NCBI RefSeq assembly: GCF_030814655.1
Contig: NZ_JAUSVK010000001.1
Span: forward strand, 4,657,001-4,721,000
Source of the DNA: Labrys monachus
GTDB taxonomy: Bacteria; Pseudomonadota; Alphaproteobacteria; Rhizobiales; Labraceae
Direction: 5' to 3'
DNA length: 64,000 nt
Position numbers and translations under genes: made by a program. Under the pieces are notes generated by a model. That model made no database searches. It saw only the letters and a list, made by a program, of their open reading frames with translations, and was not told where the DNA came from. Below, one piece after another: positions 57,853 to 64,000 of the stretch; within the stretch, counting starts at the first letter, position 1, and every line of letters begins with the position of its first letter.

Positions 57853-59247
57853 TCAGAGCCCGAGTTCGCGTAGATAAGCGAGCCGCGCGACAAAGCCGGT
57901 GTTGCTGAAGTCGGTGAAGACGCCGTCCACGCCGAGGCGGAAGAAGTGCAGATATTCCTGCTGCGGGTCGCCCTGATAGGAGCCGGCGAGGTACTTCTTC
58001 TCGTTGCGGAAGGTGAAGACGTGGACGAAGAGCCCCGCCTTGTGGGCGTCGGCGATGACGCTGGTGGGGGCCTGCACCGTCGCATCGGAGGTCGAGCCCG
58101 TATAGGGCGTGCCGTCCGCGTTCTTGTCCTTCCAGGGCACCACCTTCACCGGCACGATCTGCGGCTTCCACGGGCCGATGCCGTCGGCATAGGTCCTGAT
58201 CTCGGCGAGGCCGGCCGGCGTCAGCATCGCATCGTACCAGCGCGGGTCGCCGGCGAGCGTCCAGTCATAGGGGCGGCTGTCGGTGATCTCGTTGTAGACG
58301 ACGCTGCCGGTCTTGAGATCGACGTCATAGGCGTCGATCAGCTGGACGATCCTGGTCTCCAGGCCGTGGCTGCGCATATATTTCAGGCTGCCCGGCTCGA
58401 AGCTCTGCACAAAGATCGGCGCATCCTTCGAATTGAGGCCGTTATCCCTGATGATCTTGATCATCGCGTCTTCGAGCGGATGGCTGCCGGGCGCCCCGCA
58501 GCCATTGGCGATCGCCTGCTCGTCGTTCCAGGTCGGGTTCTTGGATTCGGGATAGACGGCGATCGGACGCCCGGTCTGGCGGCTCTTCTCCTTGGCGAGG
58601 TCGATGATCTCCTGGAAGCTCAGGATCGGGAACTTGCCGTTGAATTCCTTGGGACGCTCGGCGGCGGCGTCATAGGTCGTGCCGGCGAGCCATTTCTTCA
58701 GTTCGGCCATGGTGAAGTCGGTGATCGACCAGTCGTTGGTGTGGTCCTCGCCGTCGACGATCAGCGATTTGAGCACCGATTTGGGATCGGCGGGATCGGT
58801 GAGGTCGGTCAGATAGTCGGACGGGCCGCTGCCGGCCGTCGCCGGCCACTTCACCTTGACCATGACGCCAGGCACGGTGCGCTTGCGCGCCGCGACCTCG
58901 GGATTGGCCTTGGCGACGTCGGCGATGTCGGTGTTGTCGCTGAGCCAGGGATTGTGGCGCGCGACCAGCACGCAATCCTTGGTGAGATGCAGGTCTTCCT
59001 CGAAGGCATCGGTGCCGATGGCCGCCGCCGTGTCGTAGGAGGGCTGGGTCTCCTCGGGCATCAGCCCGGGCAGGCCGCGATGGCCGATGACGAGCGGCTG
59101 CTTACCGTCCAGGGTCAGGAAGGGCCTGACCTGCGACCCGGCACCCGCCTGTGCAGGATTATCCTGCGCCGAAGCCTGCAATGCCAGGCACAGGACCATC
59201 ACCGTGGACCCCGCCAGCACACGGCCCAATCCGCCGAACTTGCTCAT
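57853..59247 (-). CDS. Secreted glycerophosphodiester phosphodiesterase
   Basis: A 464-residue GDPD-family enzyme hydrolysing glycerophosphodiesters to glycerol-3-phosphate and an alcohol. A signal peptide is visible (VLAGSTVMVLCLALQASAQ). Active-site features: VIGHRGLPGLMPEETQPSYD (His-Arg and Glu), DAFEEDLHLTKDCVLVARHN (Glu/Asp metal ligands and the second His). It is longer than cytoplasmic UgpQ (about 250) and resembles periplasmic GlpQ-type enzymes. Convergent with the transglutaminase-like gene. Confidence 0.92.
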   Translation of the reverse strand: MSKFGGLGRVLAGSTVMVLCLALQASAQDNPAQAGAGSQVRPFLTLDGKQPLVIGHRGLPGLMPEETQPSYDTAAAIGTDAFEEDLHLTKDCVLVARHNPWLSDNTDIADVAKANPEVAARKRTVPGVMVKVKWPATAGSGPSDYLTDLTDPADPKSVLKSLIVDGEDHTNDWSITDFTMAELKKWLAGTTYDAAAERPKEFNGKFPILSFQEIIDLAKEKSRQTGRPIAVYPESKNPTWNDEQAIANGCGAPGSHPLEDAMIKIIRDNGLNSKDAPIFVQSFEPGSLKYMRSHGLETRIVQLIDAYDVDLKTGSVVYNEITDSRPYDWTLAGDPRWYDAMLTPAGLAEIRTYADGIGPWKPQIVPVKVVPWKDKNADGTPYTGSTSDATVQAPTSVIADAHKAGLFVHVFTFRNEKKYLAGSYQGDPQQEYLHFFRLGVDGVFTDFSNTGFVARLAYLRELGL

Positions 59248-59465
59248 GTCGTCCCCTTGTCATCCGGTAAACGCCGGCTGCCCCTGCGGCGCCGACACCC
59301 GGGCTTCATGGCCGAGCTGTCTGACGGGGGCATGACGGGCCGGGCCGGCGCGGGCGGCGGGAGGCCGATGTCCTCGATAAGATTGCAGCCGGCAGCCGGA
59401 GTCCGGCATGATGGCGCCACATTCGCACGATTCAGAACGCATCCCTGAAACTGGAACCGAACATC

Positions 59466-62087
59466 ATGTCAGAAGCCGTGCTGGAGCCCGTGCGCCTCGC
59501 CGACTACCGCGTTCCGGCCTTTCTCATCGATACGGTTCACCTGGACATCCGGCTCGACAGGACGCGGACGCGCATCGTCGCCACCCTCGCCATGCGGCCC
59601 AATGCCGCTGCCGACAGCCCCGCCCCCCTGGAACTGGACGGCGACGGGCTCGACTTCGTCGCCGCGACGCTGGACGGCCGCGCCCTGCCGCCCGAGGCCT
59701 TTTCGGTTTCCGCGCAGCGCTTCACCTTGGCGGCCCCTCCGCAGGGCCCCTTCGTCCTCGCCATCGAGACGGTGCTCGATCCCTCCGCCAACACCCAGCT
59801 GATGGGGCTCTACCGCTCCAATGCCTGCTATTGCACGCAATGCGAGGCGGAAGGCTTTCGGCGCATCACCTATTTCCTCGACCGCCCGGACGTGCTCTCC
59901 GTCTACACGACGCGCATCGAAGCGAGGCGCGACGAGGCGCCGACGCTGCTCGCCAACGGCAACCGCATCGAGGCGGGCGTGCTCGGCGACGGCCGCCATT
60001 TCGCGGTGTGGCACGATCCCTTTCCCAAGCCGTCCTATCTGTTCGCCATGGTGGCCGGCGACCTCGCCGTCATGCGCGACCGCTTCACCACCCGCTCCGG
60101 ACGCGAGGTCACCCTGGAGATCCATGTCGAGCACGGCAAGCAGGAGCGCTGCGCCTATGCCATGGACGCGCTGAAGCGCTCCATGCGCTGGGACGAGGAG
60201 GCCTTCGGGCGGGAATACGACCTCGATATCTTCATGATCGTCGCCGTATCCGACTTCAACATGGGCGCGATGGAGAACAAGGGCCTCAACGTCTTCAACG
60301 ACAAATATGTGCTGGCCCTGCCCGAGACGGCCACGGACCAGGACTACGCCAATATCGAGGCGATCATCGCCCACGAATATTTCCACAACTGGACGGGCAA
60401 CCGCATCACCTGCCGGGACTGGTTCCAGCTCTGCCTGAAGGAAGGCCTGACCGTATTCCGCGACCAGGAATTCTCCTCCGACCAGCGTTCGCGGCCGGTC
60501 AAGCGCATCGCCGACGTGAAGACCCTGCGCGCCCAGCAATTCGCCGAGGACGGCGGCCCTCTCGCCCATCCGGTCCGGCCGGAAGTCTACAGCGAAATCA
60601 ACAATTTCTACACGGCCACCGTCTATGAGAAGGGCGCCGAGGTCGTGCGGATGCTCAAGACCCTGGTCGGCGATGCCGCCTTCGCTGCCGGCATGGATCT
60701 CTATTTCGTCCGTCATGACGGCCAGGCCGTCACCATCGAGGATTTCATCGCCTGCTTCGCCGAGGCGAGCGGACGCGACCTCGGCCAGTTCATGCTGTGG
60801 TACCGGCAATCGGGCACGCCAGAAATCGCGGCGGAAGGCCGCTGGGACGAGGCATCCGCGACCTATACCCTCACCCTGCGCCAGACCTTGCCGCCCACGC
60901 CCGGCCAGCCGCAGAAGGAGCCGATGCTGTTCCCGATCCGCCTCGGCCTCGTGGGCGGCGCAGGCGACCTGCCGATCACACTCGAGGGCCGGCCGTTCGA
61001 GGGCGTCGTCGCCTTCGGCAGACCGGCGCAGGAATTCGTCTTCGGCAATGTCGCCGAAAAGCCGGTCCCCTCGCTGCTGCGCGGCTTCTCGGCGCCGGTG
61101 AAGCTCGTGCTCGACCTCGGCGAGGACGACATGCTCACGCTCCTGGCGCGCGACAGCGACCCGTTCAATCGCTGGCAGGCCGCCCAGAACTATGCGACGC
61201 GGGTGCTGCTGCGGCTCGTCGCCGATCCCTCCTCGCCTCTCGATCCGCGCTTCGTCGAGGCGGTGCGCAGGATCCTCGCGGAGGGCCGGCGCGATCCGGC
61301 CTTCGGCGCCCTGTGCCTGGCCTTGCCGAGCGAGGCCGATCTCGCGCGGGAGATCGGCCGCGATGTCGATCCCGACGCCATTCACCGCGCCCGGCAGGGC
61401 CTGCGCGCCGCCCTGAGCCGGGTGCTCGCCGCCGACCTCGCCCACGCGGTCGAGACCCTGGTGGTCGACGGCCTCTATTCGCCGCAGGCCCGCGACGCCG
61501 GCCTGCGCTCGCTGCGCAACGTCGCGCTCGACCTCGCCTGCGCCGGCGGCGGGACGGCGGCGCTGGAACGGGCGCAGGCCCAGTTCGACGGCTCCGACAA
61601 CATGACGGATCGGATGGCGGCGCTGACCACGCTGGCCTTCTCCGCCACCGCGGCCGGCGAACGGGCGCTGGCACGGTTCCACGAGCGCTACGGCGACGAT
61701 CCGCTGGTGGTCGACAAATGGCTGAGCGTGCAGGCCATGATCCCGCATGAATCGACGCTCGCCCGCGTGAAGGAGTTGATGCGCCACCCCGCCTTCTCGC
61801 TGCACAACCCCAATCGCGTCCGCGCCCTCGTCGGCGCCTTTTCCAGCGGCAACCAGACGCAGTTCAACCGGCCGGACGGGGAAGGCTATCGCCTGCTCCG
61901 CGACGTCGTGCTGACCATCGATCCGAAGAACCCGCAACTCGCCGCCCGGCTGCTCGGCGCCTTCAAGGCCTGGCGTGCCCTTGAAAGTGGAAGGCGCGCT
62001 CTGGCTGAAGCTTCCCTTAGGGAGATCGTCGCCCGTCCCTCGCTATCCCGCGACGTGGCCGATATCGCCGGCAGGGCTCTGGCATGA
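59466..62087 (+). CDS. pepN: Aminopeptidase N
   Basis: An 873-residue M1 metallopeptidase that removes N-terminal residues from peptides in the cytoplasm. Motifs: GAMENKGLNVFNDKYVLALP (substrate-binding GAMEN) and HEYFHNWTGNRITCRDWFQL then CLKEGLTVFRDQEFSSD (zinc HExxH-18-E with His-Glu-Tyr-Phe-His). The helical C-terminal half matches bacterial PepN length (about 870). Single-gene unit, preceded by 218 bases of untranslated DNA. Confidence 0.95.
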   Translation: MSEAVLEPVRLADYRVPAFLIDTVHLDIRLDRTRTRIVATLAMRPNAAADSPAPLELDGDGLDFVAATLDGRALPPEAFSVSAQRFTLAAPPQGPFVLAIETVLDPSANTQLMGLYRSNACYCTQCEAEGFRRITYFLDRPDVLSVYTTRIEARRDEAPTLLANGNRIEAGVLGDGRHFAVWHDPFPKPSYLFAMVAGDLAVMRDRFTTRSGREVTLEIHVEHGKQERCAYAMDALKRSMRWDEEAFGREYDLDIFMIVAVSDFNMGAMENKGLNVFNDKYVLALPETATDQDYANIEAIIAHEYFHNWTGNRITCRDWFQLCLKEGLTVFRDQEFSSDQRSRPVKRIADVKTLRAQQFAEDGGPLAHPVRPEVYSEINNFYTATVYEKGAEVVRMLKTLVGDAAFAAGMDLYFVRHDGQAVTIEDFIACFAEASGRDLGQFMLWYRQSGTPEIAAEGRWDEASATYTLTLRQTLPPTPGQPQKEPMLFPIRLGLVGGAGDLPITLEGRPFEGVVAFGRPAQEFVFGNVAEKPVPSLLRGFSAPVKLVLDLGEDDMLTLLARDSDPFNRWQAAQNYATRVLLRLVADPSSPLDPRFVEAVRRILAEGRRDPAFGALCLALPSEADLAREIGRDVDPDAIHRARQGLRAALSRVLAADLAHAVETLVVDGLYSPQARDAGLRSLRNVALDLACAGGGTAALERAQAQFDGSDNMTDRMAALTTLAFSATAAGERALARFHERYGDDPLVVDKWLSVQAMIPHESTLARVKELMRHPAFSLHNPNRVRALVGAFSSGNQTQFNRPDGEGYRLLRDVVLTIDPKNPQLAARLLGAFKAWRALESGRRALAEASLREIVARPSLSRDVADIAGRALA

Positions 62088-62515
62088 TGACTGAAGGCGC
62101 AAATCATCCCGGCCGTTTCAGTTTGAAGGGCCAGCGCCCGTCGCAATTTTATACGATGGAGTCCGATAAATATATTGCAATGACCAAATGCTCTCGGGTG
62201 CAATACTCTCGATGCCGTCGTGATAGTCGGCGTCAGTAGCGGCGGCTGCCGGTACTCGAAGAGGACAGCCGGCAACGTCAATATGTTGAGGCGAAAGCAC
62301 TTCGCACTGCAACATCTAGTCGTTGAACATTGTTTGGCCGCCGAATAGACGGGAATCGCACGTTTTTTGCCCGCGGCTAGACACAAATAATTAAAAAAGA
62401 GTTCACGGCCGGTCTGGACAAATCAGCGCAACGTTGATTCTTATAGAGACACCAACGCGGGAGCTGTGGATGGCCACGCCCCGCTCTATCTCCAAGTAGC
62501 TGGAAGGGCTGAGGA
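62088..62515. other. 428-bp upstream region of the sensor gene
   Basis: AT-richer than its surroundings, with TAATTAAAAAAG near 62388. TTAA-N7-TTCA at 62391-62405 matches 7 of 8 positions of the CtrA box TTAA-N7-TTAA. No gene supported. Confidence 0.4.
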
Positions 62516-64000
62516 ATGGCGCGTGCAAACGCGACAGGAGCATTTTCGCGTGCGCCCGACATACGCGGCCATGCAAGAATGCTGATCTGCCCGACATATC
62601 GCCGTCTGCTCAGCATGGAACCGCTGCTGCGCAAGACGGTGCCGATTCTCATCGTCGCCTTTCTGGTCACGATGGCGCTCGCCGCCTTCATCCAGGCGCG
62701 CGACATGCGCAGCCGCATGATCGACGACGCTGGCGGCAATCTCGATTTGGTGGTCTCCGTCGCGGCCGCCAAGCTGAGCGCCATCGTCGCCCGGACCGGC
62801 AAGGCCCCTGTCATGGCCGCGATCTCCGCGCCGGAATCGATCACGCTCGCCATCGTCACGCCGCAGGGCCGGCCGCTCGACCAGACCGGCCATGCCGGCG
62901 ACCTCATCCGCGCCGTCGGCAGTCTCGCCAACGGCCAGACCCTCGTCACGCTCGACGGCGATCCGCTGCTCGCCTCGATCGGTAGCAGCGAAGGCTTCCG
63001 CATCATCGCCGCCGAGCCGCTCGGGGACATCCTCGCCCGCTGGTACACGCTCGTCGCCCTGCTCACCCTGTTCACCGTCACCACCGGCGGCGTCCTCCTC
63101 ATCCTGGGCTTCGCCTATTACTGGCAGGCGTCGCGGGCGAGGCGGGCGGACGATATCTACAACGCCGTGCGGGAGAGGCTCGAAACGGCGCTCAGCCGCG
63201 GCCGTTCGGGCCTGTGGGACTGGGACCTCGACGCCGGCCGGGTGTTCTGGTCGGATTCGATGTTCCAGCTGCTCGGCTACGAACCGCAGGACGATCTGCT
63301 CGTCCATGACGATATCGACCGCCTCATCCATGTCGACGACGGCGGGCTGCAATCGCTTTCGGCCGAGCTGCGCGCCAAGAATCCCCCCGTGCTGATCGAC
63401 CGGCGCTTCCGCATGCGCTGCGCCAATGGCGAGTGGATCTGCGTCCGGGCGCGGGGCGAACTGGTTTTCGGCCCGCGCGGCGGCAAAAGGCTCATCGGCA
63501 TCGTCGTCGACGAGACGGAGGAGCGCCGCTTCGCCGAGAAGACCCAACGCGCCGACCTGCGCCTGCGCGATGCGATCGAGGCGATCTCGGAGGCCTTCGT
63601 GCTGTGGGACGCCAACAACCGGCTCGTCATCTGCAATTCCAAGTTCCAGGCACTGCACGGCCTGTCCGACGACCTGACGAGGCCGGGCACGCATTACAGC
63701 GCCATCGTCGGCACCGGGGCCCAGCCGGTGGTGCGCACCAACATGCCGGCCGACGGACAGATCGAGCGTGGCGCGCGCACCTTCGAGGCGCAGCTTCAGG
63801 ACGGACGCTGGCTCACCATCAACGAGCGGCGCACCAAGGACGGCGGCTATGTCTCCGTCGGCACCGACATCTCCTCGCTGAAGGAGCAGCAGGCCAAGCT
63901 GCTCGACGGCGAGCGCAGCCTCATCGGCATGATCGCCGACCTCAAGCGCTCGCGCCAGGTGCTCGAACGCCAGGCCCAGGAACTGGCCGAGCTGGCCGAG
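62516..64000 (+). CDS. PAS-domain membrane sensor, probable histidine kinase (5' part)
   Basis: At least 495 residues; the gene continues past the window end. One membrane helix at about 41-60 (TVPILIVAFLVTMALAAFIQ) and a second at about 177-203 (WYTLVALLTLFTVTTGGVLL) enclose a periplasmic sensor region. PAS domain 1 begins near 215 (LSRGRSGLWDWDLDAGRVFW then SDSMFQLLGYE) with its PAC part at IGIVVDETEERRFAE; PAS domain 2 spans about 350-460 (AISEAFVLWDANNRLVICNS). A coiled coil of Leu/Gln/Glu runs to the end, the usual lead-in to a HisKA domain, which lies outside. Start ATG 62516 follows GAGG; an ATG at 62615 is an alternative just before helix 1. Confidence 0.85.
   Translation, partial: MARANATGAFSRAPDIRGHARMLICPTYRRLLSMEPLLRKTVPILIVAFLVTMALAAFIQARDMRSRMIDDAGGNLDLVVSVAAAKLSAIVARTGKAPVMAAISAPESITLAIVTPQGRPLDQTGHAGDLIRAVGSLANGQTLVTLDGDPLLASIGSSEGFRIIAAEPLGDILARWYTLVALLTLFTVTTGGVLLILGFAYYWQASRARRADDIYNAVRERLETALSRGRSGLWDWDLDAGRVFWSDSMFQLLGYEPQDDLLVHDDIDRLIHVDDGGLQSLSAELRAKNPPVLIDRRFRMRCANGEWICVRARGELVFGPRGGKRLIGIVVDETEERRFAEKTQRADLRLRDAIEAISEAFVLWDANNRLVICNSKFQALHGLSDDLTRPGTHYSAIVGTGAQPVVRTNMPADGQIERGARTFEAQLQDGRWLTINERRTKDGGYVSVGTDISSLKEQQAKLLDGERSLIGMIADLKRSRQVLERQAQELAELAE

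Noticed and set aside
59469-61937. 822-codon antisense frame opposite pepN
   Set aside because: Antisense shadow without motifs.

Overview
This is GC-rich chromosomal DNA from an alphaproteobacterium, almost certainly of the order Hyphomicrobiales (Rhizobiales). Evidence: a GTTC-N7-GTTC SOS box in front of an imuA-imuB-dnaE2 cassette, an Irr-type iron control element in front of bacterioferritin, a Ros/MucR-family regulator, a CIRCE-controlled groESL pair, and several families of large intergenic palindromes of the kind found in rhizobia-like genomes. The genus cannot be fixed from the sequence. No rRNA, tRNA, CRISPR array, prophage or plasmid functions were seen.

Layout. 1-8 kb: the end of a double-ATPase peptide transporter gene, a toxin-antitoxin pair whose toxin is broken by two frameshifts, and the SOS mutagenesis cassette. 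8-15 kb: a Tat-exported beta-carbonic anhydrase, a large membrane patatin phospholipase, glucose-6-phosphate isomerase and an M20 amidohydrolase. 15-21.5 kb: a LacI-controlled operon with a glucosamine-6-phosphate deaminase-like enzyme and a binding-protein ABC importer. 21.6-37 kb: a reductive pyrimidine / beta-alanine catabolic region holding an N-carbamoyl-beta-amino acid amidohydrolase, an NMT1-type ABC importer, methylmalonate-semialdehyde dehydrogenase, beta-alanine:pyruvate aminotransferase, an XRE-cupin regulator, a RutR-like regulator and the PreT/PreA dihydropyrimidine dehydrogenase. RutR-like operators lie before both preT and the importer, so these genes probably form one regulon. 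The middle enzyme, dihydropyrimidinase, is not in the window.

An IS110-family element (32194-33463) interrupts this region. It sits inside one arm of a perfect 46-bp inverted repeat, so both of its ends can be read to within three bases. Its leader is rich in hairpins and is a good bridge-RNA candidate. This is the most interesting object in the window.

37-50 kb: an ECF sigma/anti-sigma pair, the divergent iron genes bfd and bfr, an HxlR regulator next to a PRISE-type reductase, transaldolase with a Gre-type factor, recQ, and a three-domain LplT-PlsC-acyl-ACP synthetase fusion in an operon with its probable TetR repressor. 50-64 kb: a MucR-like protein lacking one zinc ligand, a thiamine-pyrophosphate enzyme, groESL, a set of small unknown genes leading to a transglutaminase-like protein, a secreted glycerophosphodiesterase, aminopeptidase N, and the start of a PAS-domain membrane sensor that runs off the end.

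Repeats. Four kinds of intergenic palindrome were found: family A (about 144 bp, three copies), family B (86-101 bp units with GATC-rich seven-base arms, three loci), element C and element D (one each, D carrying the IS). Long antisense reading frames over many genes are GC-bias artefacts and are not annotated.
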